Assembly (NCBI GenBank): GCA_023245265.1
Contig: JAHFKQ010000006.1
Coordinates: 5,304-13,278, forward strand
DNA length: 7,975 nucleotides
Direction of reading: 5' to 3'
Source: Candidatus Collierbacteria bacterium
GTDB lineage: Bacteria; Patescibacteriota; Microgenomatia; UBA1400; MFAQ01
Shown here: positions 1 through 6,500 of the stretch, piece by piece
Numbering within the stretch: position 1 is the stretch's first letter
Layout of the letters: each line of letters starts with the position of its first letter
The notes under the pieces: generated by a model
Database searches by the model: none
Told to the model about the DNA's origin: nothing
Seen by the model: only the letters and a program-made list of their open reading frames with translations
Position numbers and translations under genes: made by a program

Positions 1-63
1 ATGGTTCCTGCCGATACAAACACTGATTTACCAAAAGACACCTCAGATGAAATCCCTTTCTAA
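1..63 (+). CDS. ssb: C-terminal tail of a probable single-stranded DNA-binding protein (5' partial)
   Basis: Frame 1 is open from the first base to a TAA at 61-63 and reads a short polar, acidic tail (PKDTSDEIPF at the end). A disordered acidic linker finishing in D-[DE]-I-P-F is the hallmark C-terminal tip of bacterial SSB, which binds single-stranded DNA through an N-terminal OB fold and recruits repair and replication proteins through this tip. The OB fold would lie upstream of the window, so the assignment rests on the tail alone. The ATG at position 1 is the window edge and probably not the true start. It is on the same strand as, and directly upstream of, the zinc-ribbon protein and the serine recombinase, so it may be an element-borne SSB rather than the chromosomal one; that is inference. 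Confidence 0.6.
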   Translation: MVPADTNTDLPKDTSDEIPF

Positions 64-67
64 TTAC

Positions 68-155
68 ATAGTAACTAATAAAGTCACTTATATAGTTACT
101 CTATATAGTAACTATAATTTCTCTCATAAAAGAATAACTATAAGAGTTACTATAT
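68..155. repeat. Cluster of AGTAACT / AGTTACT repeats, partly inverted
   Basis: The 132-bp AT-rich gap between the SSB tail and the zinc-ribbon gene carries the heptamer AGTAACT or its complement at 70-76, 94-100, 107-113 and 146-152 (the last with the preceding bases AG), plus degenerate copies near 82-88 (AGTCACT) and 133-139 (AATAACT). Two copies form a perfect 9-bp inverted repeat, TATAGTTAC at 91-99 and GTAACTATA at 108-116, with an 8-base spacer. A weaker pair is TAACT 135-139 and AGTTA 145-149. No T-run follows, so it does not read as a terminator. Such clusters usually bind a protein: replication iterons, an operator, or recombinase accessory sites. Which one applies cannot be told from sequence alone. 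Confidence 0.65.
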
Positions 156-195
156 CTAAAACATTTAGAATCCCTAATTATTTCTGATAAACAAA

Positions 196-810
196 ATGGG
201 TAGATATTCATATTCAAGTAAGTCAGAAGCCGACAGTCTCAATAGCCTAAGTGTTTACTGGTTAAACAAGCACAACTACTTCGAAAAAGACTGTTTGAAA
301 TCTGGAGGGATTACATGGACTAGACATAATGGATCAAAAAACAGTATCAGCTTCAATGTTTCAGTTCCCGATCTGTATGCCCAGCTCATTTACACCCAAA
401 CGGACAGAGACTCAGGCGAGAAAAAAGATTTTAAGTACAAGGTTCCATTAATTACTTCATCATGTCATTTTGGTGGAATGAGGTTTTGGTTCAAGTGCTG
501 TATGTATAAAGGTGGACAGTATTGTGGCAGAAGAGTTGCGACTCTTTATAAAGACGGTGACTACTTTGCTTGTCGACATTGTTACGACCTTACATATTCC
601 AGCAAAAAAGATAACTATCGAGGATTTTTCGGTACTCTAAGTAAAATGATTAATGAAGAGAAACGAATGTATGACCTTAAGGGCTCCCTCAAAAGATACA
701 CCTATGCTGGAAGACCAACTCACAAGGTTCAGAGATACTTAAAACTCGCCAGTCATCATCCAGAAAAAGTACACGAACTCCTTGAGCATCATATATATCG
801 AACTCATTAA
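196..810 (+). CDS. Zinc-ribbon-like protein of unknown function, next to recombinase
   Basis: A 204-aa soluble protein with no signal peptide or membrane segment. The centre (residues 90-134) holds a block of the type CHFGG-x-RFWF-x-C, then CGRR-VATLY, then FACRHC-x-x-LTY. The cysteines available to bind one zinc are C101 or C102, C110, C126 and C129. I recall similar CHFGG/CRxC proteins of about 200 aa beside recombinases in other bacteria, but could not confirm it by search, and no biochemical function is known to me. The region after residue 140 is basic and helical, which would suit nucleic-acid binding. No Shine-Dalgarno precedes the ATG. The recombinase starts 49 bases after the stop on the same strand, so the two are probably cotranscribed. 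By eye, 9 of its 13 arginines are AGA/AGG, like the recombinase and unlike the genes further right. The gene is real: the cysteine spacing and conserved-looking motifs are not those of a chance frame. Confidence 0.75.
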   Translation: MGRYSYSSKSEADSLNSLSVYWLNKHNYFEKDCLKSGGITWTRHNGSKNSISFNVSVPDLYAQLIYTQTDRDSGEKKDFKYKVPLITSSCHFGGMRFWFKCCMYKGGQYCGRRVATLYKDGDYFACRHCYDLTYSSKKDNYRGFFGTLSKMINEEKRMYDLKGSLKRYTYAGRPTHKVQRYLKLASHHPEKVHELLEHHIYRTH

Positions 811-859
811 CTTAACAATACTTGATAATAGATACCATATAAACTAAACTAAGATTAAT

Positions 860-2461
860 ATGAAAAGCGTCGTTCTCTGTAGAGTTTCCAGTAAGGAGCA
901 AGAAGAAACAGGATATTCTCTAGGAGCCCAAGAAAAGTTCCTCAATACCTATCGGGAGAAACAAGGCTATCAACTGACGAAGCTCTTCTCTATCTCCGAA
1001 TCAGCTAGTGGTAGAAAACAAAGAGAATTGTTTGACCAGATGATTAACTTCGTAAAGAAAGAAAAAATAAATATCATCATTTGCGAAAAAGTCGATCGAC
1101 TTACTAGAAACTTCAAAGATATGGTCATGATCGACGAGTGGCTGGAAGAAGACGAAACCAGACAGGTTCATCTTGTCAAAGATTCACTCATAATGCACAA
1201 GAATTCCAGGTCACAAGAAAAACTCAACTGGGGTATCCGCATTCTCTTTGCCAAAAATTATGTCGACAATCTGTCTGAAGAAGTGAAGAAAGGGCAAAAG
1301 GAGAAGATTTCCCAAGGCTGGCTACCAACTAAACCACCATATGGATATAAAACCATAGGAGAGAGCGGTCATAAAGAACACATCATCAATCCAGAAGTTT
1401 CTCCGCTCATTAAAAGGATGTTTGAGCTATATGCTACAGGCAACTATTCTATTAAGAAACTTGTTGGTGTCATGTATGAAGAAGGACTTCGCTCTTCTAC
1501 TGGTGTCAAAGTAGTCAAAAGCAGAATTGGAGATCTCCTCTCCGACCCTTTCTATGTTGGAAAGAACTGTTGGAATGGCGAAGTTTATCAAGGGAAACAA
1601 GAACCTCTTCTCTCGGATGAATTATTCGAGAAAGTTCAAAAAATCCTCAGGGGCAAAACTTCCCCCAAATTTAGCAGACATGACTTCCAATTCAAAGGAC
1701 TCATTAAATGTGGTGAGTGCACTGGCACCATCACTTGGGAAACCCAAAAAGGAATTACTTATGGTCATTGTAATCATTACCGAAACTGCAGTCAAAAAAT
1801 ATGGTCTAAAGAAATTGACACCGACAAGATCATCACCAAAGGCTTAAATGATCTCAAGTTAAATAGCCCTCGACTTACCGAGTGGATTAGAAAAGCTCTC
1901 AAAGAAAACCACCAGACAGAAATCGAATATCACCAGTCAACCCAGACAGAACTAAAACAAAGATATGACCAAGTTCAAAACCGCCTTGATCGCCTCTTTG
2001 ATGAAAAAATAGATGGAAATCTAGAAGAGGATTTTTACAGGAGGAAACTCGCCCAATACTCCGAAGAAAAAGAAAATATTCTTAAATCTATCAAGAATCA
2101 TTCTGACTCATCAGACAACTATAGAAACAAATCTCTCCAAATATACGAAATATCCCAAGACGCCACCAACTCCTATCTCAAAGGCACTCCAGACCAAAGA
2201 CATAAGCTTTTGAATCTTGTCTTTGAGAAACTAACAATCACTAATGGAAAACTTGAATATAAATACACTTCCGACTTTGACAGACTTTATAAGGCAGTCC
2301 AAGGCACAAACAGTTCGAAAGACTCTGAAAATACTTCAGAAGATACTATTACTTTCGAACTAGGTAAAAAGATCGATAAATCAAACATAAGTGGTCGAAT
2401 ATTACCTACTCGACCAGACTGGCTCCCCCGCCTGGACTCGGACCAGGGACATCCTCCTTAA
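860..2461 (+). CDS. Large serine recombinase (site-specific integrase/resolvase type)
   Basis: A 533-aa DNA recombinase that cuts and rejoins DNA through a serine-phosphate intermediate. The N-terminal resolvase domain (about 1-145) shows CRVSSKEQ with catalytic Ser10 and Arg8, SASGRKQ around Arg52, and EKVDRLTRN with Arg80 and Arg83. The 'recombinase' DNA-binding domain follows (about 155-265, from GWLPTKPPYGYK). Next comes a zinc ribbon with C284, C287, C304 and C310, then a coiled coil (about 355-415) typical of the large serine integrases. About 510-533 residues is within the family's usual range. No clear Shine-Dalgarno precedes the ATG. Residues 521-533 and the stop codon are antisense to tRNA-Asn: codon 521 (TGG) is the complement of the tRNA CCA end, and the TAA at 2459-2461 overlaps the anticodon. 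About 16 of 27 arginines are AGA/AGG by hand count, against 3 of 14 in the thymidine kinase, in line with foreign origin. Confidence 0.95.
   Translation: MKSVVLCRVSSKEQEETGYSLGAQEKFLNTYREKQGYQLTKLFSISESASGRKQRELFDQMINFVKKEKINIIICEKVDRLTRNFKDMVMIDEWLEEDETRQVHLVKDSLIMHKNSRSQEKLNWGIRILFAKNYVDNLSEEVKKGQKEKISQGWLPTKPPYGYKTIGESGHKEHIINPEVSPLIKRMFELYATGNYSIKKLVGVMYEEGLRSSTGVKVVKSRIGDLLSDPFYVGKNCWNGEVYQGKQEPLLSDELFEKVQKILRGKTSPKFSRHDFQFKGLIKCGECTGTITWETQKGITYGHCNHYRNCSQKIWSKEIDTDKIITKGLNDLKLNSPRLTEWIRKALKENHQTEIEYHQSTQTELKQRYDQVQNRLDRLFDEKIDGNLEEDFYRRKLAQYSEEKENILKSIKNHSDSSDNYRNKSLQIYEISQDATNSYLKGTPDQRHKLLNLVFEKLTITNGKLEYKYTSDFDRLYKAVQGTNSSKDSENTSEDTITFELGKKIDKSNISGRILPTRPDWLPRLDSDQGHPP
2392..2416. 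repeat. Inverted repeat beside the tRNA-Asn 3' end, candidate attachment or recombinase site
   Basis: TGGTCGA (2392-2398) and its exact complement TCGACCA (2410-2416) are separated by 11 bases, inside the last codons of the recombinase and 3 bases from the tRNA-Asn CCA end. There is no T-run on either strand, so it is not a standard terminator. Large serine integrases often have their attachment site next to their own gene, built as an imperfect inverted repeat around a 2-bp crossover. The position fits, but this is inference, and it could also be a 3' RNA hairpin for either the recombinase or the tRNA transcript. Confidence 0.4.
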
Positions 2462-2495
2462 CAGGGAGGCGCTCTACCAACTGAGCTACAGGGGA
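2420..2495 (-). tRNA. tRNA-Asn (anticodon GTT)
   Basis: Read on the minus strand, the 76-base gene folds as a full cloverleaf. The acceptor TCCCCTG pairs with CGGGGGA (one G-T pair), the D arm is GCTC/GAGC, the anticodon stem CCTCC/GGAGG has loop CTGTTAA (anticodon GTT at 2460-2462), and the T arm CCTGG/CCAGG has loop TCCGAGT. The discriminator is G and CCA is encoded (2420-2422). The T loop has C instead of the usual T at the second position. The gene's 3' half is overlapped antisense by the end of the serine recombinase, as expected if an element integrated at the tRNA 3' end. No terminator with a T-run is visible just downstream. Confidence 0.95.
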
Positions 2496-2512
2496 ATATA
2501 AACGAACAAGGT

Positions 2513-2541
2513 ATTTTACCAAAACAACCAGCCTGAAGCAA
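2513..2541 (-). promoter_or_regulatory. Candidate promoter for tRNA-Asn
   Basis: On the minus strand an extended -10, TGGTAAAAT (TAAAAT at 2518-2513, preceded by TG), lies 17 bases from a weak -35 TTGCTT (2541-2536). Transcription would start near 2506, about 11 bases before the tRNA 5' end, a sensible leader for RNase P removal. The -35 matches consensus only at TTG, so the call leans on the -10. Confidence 0.4.
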
Positions 2542-2571
2542 GCATTACGAGGCCAAATCCAGCCTAAAACC

Positions 2572-2898
2572 CTACTTCAAACCCCCCAAAACCACATTCA
2601 GCAAAGACAGGACGATGGCTGCAATCAGTGCCACGCCAAATCCGTCCACCTTAAACCCAGGTACAAAATTACTCATCAACATGATCAAAAAGGCATTAAT
2701 GACAAAGGTAAAAAGACCCAAAGTCATAATATTTACGGGCAGGGTCAGCAGAATCAAGATCGGCTTCAGGATGATAGACAAGACTCCCCAAACAATAGCC
2801 ACCACGGCTAAGGTCTGAAAGTTCTCTATCTTCACTCCCGGCACGATATAAGCGGTGACATAAAAACCCAGTGCGTTGATGATTAAGTTTATTAACAT
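2572..2898 (-). CDS. YvlD / phage holin 4 family membrane protein
   Basis: A small integral membrane protein of 108 aa from the ATG at 2898, or 116 aa from an in-frame GTG at 2922. Four hydrophobic segments lie at about residues 2-20, 29-45, 47-73 and 85-105. The family's conserved pattern is plain: an INALGFY-x-x-AYIVPGV N-terminus, and LKPIL-x-LLTLPVNIMTLGLF followed by FVINA in the middle. This is the Phage_holin_4_2 (PF04020) / YvlD family, widespread in bacterial chromosomes; despite the name it is not evidence of a phage, and its exact role (envelope stress or membrane integrity) is poorly defined. I chose ATG 2898 because the GTG would lie within the spacer of the best minus-strand promoter; the GTG version adds a basic KKEQRW leader that would also look natural. 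It is divergent to thymidine kinase. Confidence 0.85.
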   Translation of the reverse strand: MLINLIINALGFYVTAYIVPGVKIENFQTLAVVAIVWGVLSIILKPILILLTLPVNIMTLGLFTFVINAFLIMLMSNFVPGFKVDGFGVALIAAIVLSLLNVVLGGLK

Positions 2899-2903
2899 AG
2901 ACC

Positions 2904-2932
2904 ATCTTTGCTCTTTTTTCACCCCTTGTCAA
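2904..2932 (-). promoter_or_regulatory. Candidate promoter of the YvlD-family gene
   Basis: On the minus strand a perfect -35 TTGACA (2932-2927), a 17-base spacer and a weak -10 AAAGAT (2909-2904, 3 of 6 matches) would start transcription near 2897, practically on the ATG at 2898, giving a leaderless message. Its -35 overlaps the -35 of the thymidine kinase promoter on the other strand, because TTGTCAA/TTGACAA reads as a -35 both ways. Confidence 0.4.
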
Positions 2933-2953
2933 ATTTGTTACTTCCGTCATAAT
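2926..2953 (+). promoter_or_regulatory. Candidate promoter of thymidine kinase
   Basis: -35 TTGTCA (2926-2931) and -10 CATAAT (2948-2953), each 5 of 6 to consensus, are separated by 16 bases. The expected start of transcription, about 2960-2963, falls on the ATG at 2963, so the message would be leaderless or nearly so. No Shine-Dalgarno is present upstream of the ATG, which fits. Confidence 0.55.
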
Positions 2954-2962
2954 CATGACCGT

Positions 2963-3565
2963 ATGACTGAAAAACTCAAAGGCATCGCCGGGTCCATGGC
3001 CGCCGGCAAAACCGACATTTTGATTCGTGAAGCCAGGCGTTGTGAGTACCGTCGAAAAAACATCGCCGCTTTTAAACCCATCATTGATGATCGTTGGGGC
3101 AGCAGTGACACGATCAAATCGCGCTCCGGTAAAGAATTCCCGGCTGTTGCCGTCAACACCCCGTTAGAAATTCTTGAATGTGTTCAACAACTAATTGCTA
3201 TGGATCGTAAACCAGATCTGGTAGCTATCGATGAAATCCAGTTCTTCTCTCCGGAAATAGTTGATGTCATCCAAGTCCTACTCGAAGCGGACATAAAAGT
3301 TGTTTATGCCGGACTGGCCACAGATTTTCGAGGTGAACCCTTTGGTTCTATGCCCACTCTCCTTTCGCTTAGCGACGAAATTATTCGACCCACCGCCATT
3401 TGTGAAGTTTGTGGCGATGAAGCTACCAGGTCTCAAAGACTCATCAATGGTGAACCTGCTAATTACACCGACCCTCTCATTGTCATTGGTGACGACGAAT
3501 ATGAAGCTCGCTGTCCCAAACACCATCTTGTTCCTGGCAAACCTCAACCCAAAATAAATCGCTAA
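2963..3565 (+). CDS. tdk: Thymidine kinase, type II (TK1-like)
   Basis: This 200-aa cytosolic enzyme phosphorylates thymidine to dTMP with ATP, the salvage route to dTTP. The P-loop is GSMAAGKT (residues 10-17; most family members have GPMFSGKT). The Walker B/catalytic segment is LVAIDEIQFF with D90 and E91 (E91 the expected general base). GLATDFRGEPF (117-127) is the conserved stretch after it. The C-terminal zinc site has CEVC (C147, C150) and C184 with H187 or H188. The thymidine-binding lasso lies between them (about 156-182). Length is typical for the family. The frame is open to 2876, but the ATG at 2963 is chosen because it begins just before the first strand (MTEKLKGIAG) and sits at the predicted transcription start. 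It ends 3 bases from the convergent rpoD stop, with no terminator between them. Arginine codons are mostly CGN. Confidence 0.95.
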   Translation: MTEKLKGIAGSMAAGKTDILIREARRCEYRRKNIAAFKPIIDDRWGSSDTIKSRSGKEFPAVAVNTPLEILECVQQLIAMDRKPDLVAIDEIQFFSPEIVDVIQVLLEADIKVVYAGLATDFRGEPFGSMPTLLSLSDEIIRPTAICEVCGDEATRSQRLINGEPANYTDPLIVIGDDEYEARCPKHHLVPGKPQPKINR

Positions 3566-3568
3566 AAA

Positions 3569-4672
3569 CTATTCCAGATAATCTTGCAGTTTTCTTCGGC
3601 GAGACGGGTGGCGCAGTTTGCGCAGAGCCTTACTCTCAATCTGTCGAATTCTTTCACGGGTGACCCCAAAGACTTTACCCACTTCTTCCAGAGTTAGGGG
3701 CTTGTCTCCGGCTAGACCAAATCTCATTCTCAGAACTTTACTTTCCCGTTCGGTGAGGGATCCTAAGGCCTCTTCCAAGTTCTCGTGCATCAATTGACGG
3801 GAAGTAGCTTCATAGGGGGTGGCTTGGCGCTCATCCGGGATAAAGTCACCGAGTAAAGAGTCTTCGTCGTCTCCGATGGGTGTTTCCAAGGAAGTTGTCT
3901 TTTGAGCGATTTTGAGAATTTCTCGGACCTTCTCCGGGGTGGTCTCCAGCTCTGCCGCCACTTCTTCATCGGTCGGCTCGCGACCCAAGTCTTGCATCAA
4001 TTTTCTCTGGGTTCTGATGAGTTTATTTATTGTCTCCACCATATGAACCGGAATACGAATCGTTCTGGCTTGATCGGCGATGGCTCTGGTAATGGCTTGA
4101 CGGATCCACCAGGTAGCGTAGGTAGAGAACTTAAAACCTTTGGTCCAGTCATACTTTTCTACTGCCCGGATCAAACCCTTGTTGCCTTCTTGAATCAAGT
4201 CCAAGAAACTCATTCCCCGACCCATGTATTTTTTGGCAATCGAAACCACCAGTCTCAGATTCGACTTGGTCAGCATATCCTTCGCTCTCTTGTCCCCTCT
4301 TTCAACTTTTTGAGCCAACGATATCTCTTCCTCGCGTTTCAAAAGCGGGATTCGGCCAATCTCTTTTAGGTACATTCGGACCGGGTCATTAACCTCGGTG
4401 TCTTCTAGTTTAGAAAGAGATTCCAGCTCTTTTTCCAGTTCACTTGCCGCGGCAGCTATCTCGGCATCTTGTCCAGATAAGACGCTTTCAAAGACATCAA
4501 TGTCGGCCTTAAAAAGCAGTTCATATAAGTAATCCAGATCATTCACTTCGGTTTCCGCCTTGGGGAAATACTCCAAAATGTCATCCTGAGTCACAAAACC
4601 CTGCTCTTTACCTAGAGCTAAGATTTCCTGAATTTTGAGTTGAATTGGGAGACTGTCTTTTTTATCGGGCAT
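3569..4672 (-). CDS. rpoD: RNA polymerase primary sigma factor RpoD (sigma-70)
   Basis: This 367-aa housekeeping sigma factor directs RNA polymerase to -10/-35 promoters. In order: a region 1.1-like N-terminus (about 8-65, with FVTQDDILEYFP), an acidic linker, region 1.2 (DPVRMYLKEIGRIPLL, about 96-126), region 2 (about 133-208, with SNLRLVVSIAKKY, DLIQEGN, and FSTYATWWIRQAI that contacts the -10), region 3 (about 210-290), and region 4 (about 303-357, with TLEEVGKVFGVTRERIRQIE, the helix-turn-helix for -35). The presence of regions 1.1 and 1.2 and the intact region 2.4 marks the primary sigma, not a group 3/4 factor; it lacks the large non-conserved insert seen in E. coli. The ATG at 4672 (MPDKK) is preferred over 4687 because GGAG lies 8 bases upstream of it. 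It follows dnaG after 47 bases, a common partnership. Confidence 0.97.
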   Translation of the reverse strand: MPDKKDSLPIQLKIQEILALGKEQGFVTQDDILEYFPKAETEVNDLDYLYELLFKADIDVFESVLSGQDAEIAAAASELEKELESLSKLEDTEVNDPVRMYLKEIGRIPLLKREEEISLAQKVERGDKRAKDMLTKSNLRLVVSIAKKYMGRGMSFLDLIQEGNKGLIRAVEKYDWTKGFKFSTYATWWIRQAITRAIADQARTIRIPVHMVETINKLIRTQRKLMQDLGREPTDEEVAAELETTPEKVREILKIAQKTTSLETPIGDDEDSLLGDFIPDERQATPYEATSRQLMHENLEEALGSLTERESKVLRMRFGLAGDKPLTLEEVGKVFGVTRERIRQIESKALRKLRHPSRRRKLQDYLE

Positions 4673-4678
4673 AATATT

Positions 4679-4685
4679 CTCTCCC
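4679..4685 (-). promoter_or_regulatory. Shine-Dalgarno of rpoD
   Basis: GGGAGAG on the minus strand lies 6 bases before the ATG at 4672. It falls inside the frame if the upstream ATG (4687) is used, and so decides for the downstream start. It is the only clear Shine-Dalgarno I see in the window. An extended -10-like TGTTAAAAT ends at 4686, but without a good -35; used as a promoter, it would start transcription past this site. Confidence 0.6.
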
Positions 4686-4719
4686 ATTTTAACATAGGCA
4701 TGAGCTTCCTACCTGGGGA

Positions 4720-6489
4720 CTATCCCAGAAAAGTCACAATTCGGCTCTCTTCTCGGTTCAATTCGTTCACTTTGGCAAACAATCTATCCTCATCTTCCTC
4801 CCGTCCCTCTTTTCGAGCCGTTTCCATTTCTTCCATCAAAACCTTCTTTTCTTCTCTGATTACCTCTCGGACCAGCTGAATTGCTAGCTCCTGGATATCC
4901 TTATCCGTAGTATTTTCACTGCTTCCCTCGGCCATATAGGCTTCTTGAAGTACCTCTTTTAATTCCGAAGGCGCCGCTTCAATCAAGTTTGCCGGACTCT
5001 CCTCAGTCTGAGACATCACCAGTTTCAAGGCCTTTCCGGAAGCTCCGATCAGTGTTGTTTTCTCAAACCAGGGTTTAATTTGTTTCCGCAGAATCGGCTG
5101 GAGCAGTAATCCTCCCAAGAGTCTTTTTGTCAGTTTCTCTACTTTGTTCTCCACACCTTCCTCTATTTTTTTGACCGGCTCCGGCTTAGTTATCCCCGTT
5201 TTTCCGCTTTTCATTCTCTCCACTTCGGACCGTACAAGTCCCACCTCTACTCCCAATCTCTCGGCAAACTTTCTCATCCACAACTCTCTGACCACACTAT
5301 TTTCAATTTTGGCCAAAAACGGCACCACTTCTTCGGTGATTTTTTTAATTCCCTGGACATTTCCTTTGTCATATTTTTTCATCGCATGGGTCATCACAAA
5401 TTCATAGACATCGACCGCTTTCTCCACCATCTCTTTCCATAGGGCTGGATTTTTTCGTGCCACTTCATCCGGGTCTTTTCCTCCTTCAATCTGCACCACT
5501 TTGACATCCATTTCCCTTTTCTCGGCCATTTCTACCGCCCTTTTTATCGCCAGTATCCCTGCGTCATCCGCATCAAAGGCTAGGTAGATCGTCTTGGCCA
5601 ATCTGGAAATCATCGTTATCTGGTCTTCGGTCAGAGCCGTGCCGCCGATGGCGACCGACTCGGATACACCGGCTCCGTAAGAACTGACAAGATCCATTTG
5701 ACCTTCCACTAGGACCGCTCGCTTCTTTTCTCTAATCGTTTGTTTGGCCTGATAAAAGCCAAAAAGCATTCTCCCTTTGTGATAGAGTTCCGTTTCCGGT
5801 GAATTTAGATACTTCGGTTCATTTTCCTTTTCCAAACTAGGTAGAATTCTCCCGGAAAAACCCACCACTTTTCCACCTGCATCTAATAAGGGAAACATTA
5901 TTCTTCCTCTAAATTTATCAAAATAACCCTGCCCGGCATTCTTCTTATTTATTAGACCCGCTTTTTCCAATAGTTCCTCTTGATAGCTCTTCTTTTTGGT
6001 TAAATAATTTGTCAAATGATCCCAACCTGGCAAAGCAAAACCAATATTAAAAGTCTTTATTAATTTTTGGTTAATTCCTCGATCCAGTAAATATTTTAGA
6101 GCCGCCTCTCCACCCTTACCCTCTGTCAGTTGCCAATGATAATATCTGGCCGCAATATCCATTATTTCCAGCAATTTCTGTTTTTGGTCTCCTCCTTCAA
6201 ATCTTTTGGCCACCAGTTTAACACCCGCTTTTTCTGCCAGCCTCTCTAAAGCATCTCGAAAATCAATTCCCTCGATTTCCATCAAAAAATTTAAGACATC
6301 CCCCCCGGCCCCACAACCAAAACATTTATAAAGACCCATTTCTTCATTTACCGTAAAAGAAGGTGTCTTTTCTCCATGAAAAGGACACAGGCCCTTGTGA
6401 TGTCTGCCCATTTTTTTTAAAGCTACATACTGGCCGACGATTCCCACAATGTCTGTTTTTCGCTTTACTTCCTCAACTTGATCTTCCAT
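4720..6489 (-). CDS. dnaG: DNA primase DnaG
   Basis: This 589-aa enzyme lays RNA primers for DNA replication together with the replicative helicase. The N-terminal CHC2 zinc-binding domain has C35, H38 (CPFHGEKTPSF), C56 and C59 (KCFGCGAGGD). The RNA-polymerase core includes RGRIMFPL (about 194-201) and EPKYLNSPET (about 224-233). The Toprim fold shows VEGQMD with catalytic E262 and FDADDAG with D306 and D308. The C-terminal part (about 440-589) is helical and charged and takes the place of the helicase-binding domain, with little recognisable sequence. Length is normal for the family. The frame opens at a TTG (6537), but the ATG at 6489 (MEDQVEEVKRKTDIV) matches the family's usual beginning. 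No Shine-Dalgarno is visible. It lies between the response regulator (54-base gap) and rpoD (47-base gap), so the three are likely one transcript. Confidence 0.97.
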   Translation of the reverse strand: MEDQVEEVKRKTDIVGIVGQYVALKKMGRHHKGLCPFHGEKTPSFTVNEEMGLYKCFGCGAGGDVLNFLMEIEGIDFRDALERLAEKAGVKLVAKRFEGGDQKQKLLEIMDIAARYYHWQLTEGKGGEAALKYLLDRGINQKLIKTFNIGFALPGWDHLTNYLTKKKSYQEELLEKAGLINKKNAGQGYFDKFRGRIMFPLLDAGGKVVGFSGRILPSLEKENEPKYLNSPETELYHKGRMLFGFYQAKQTIREKKRAVLVEGQMDLVSSYGAGVSESVAIGGTALTEDQITMISRLAKTIYLAFDADDAGILAIKRAVEMAEKREMDVKVVQIEGGKDPDEVARKNPALWKEMVEKAVDVYEFVMTHAMKKYDKGNVQGIKKITEEVVPFLAKIENSVVRELWMRKFAERLGVEVGLVRSEVERMKSGKTGITKPEPVKKIEEGVENKVEKLTKRLLGGLLLQPILRKQIKPWFEKTTLIGASGKALKLVMSQTEESPANLIEAAPSELKEVLQEAYMAEGSSENTTDKDIQELAIQLVREVIREEKKVLMEEMETARKEGREEDEDRLFAKVNELNREESRIVTFLG

Positions 6490-6500
6490 TTTTGGGTTAT

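Noticed and set aside
64..195. CRISPR array
   Set aside because: The repeats are about 7 bases, mixed in orientation and unevenly spaced, with no 25-40 bp repeats or spacers, and no cas gene is present.
1527..1847. 106-codon frame inside the recombinase gene
   Set aside because: It lies wholly within the zinc-ribbon part of a clear recombinase frame and has no features of its own.
2495..2516. TTGGTA/TATATT as the tRNA-Asn promoter
   Set aside because: The -10 would touch the tRNA 5' end, so transcription would begin inside the tRNA; TGGTAAAAT further upstream is better placed.
2526..2570. CCAGCCT direct repeats and a 4-bp hairpin after the YvlD-family gene as a terminator
   Set aside because: The stem is too short and no T-run follows at the right place.
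2572..2922. Holin-family gene as evidence for a prophage
   Set aside because: This YvlD-type family is common in ordinary chromosomes; no other phage gene is nearby, and it lies on the chromosomal side of tRNA-Asn.
2876..2962. Longer N-terminus for thymidine kinase
   Set aside because: The extra 29 residues have no family counterpart and overlap the divergent gene's start and the promoters; the ATG at 2963 gives the standard length.
3902..4369. 155-codon plus-strand frame opposite rpoD
   Set aside because: It is a shadow of the conserved sigma factor regions; long antisense frames are expected there.
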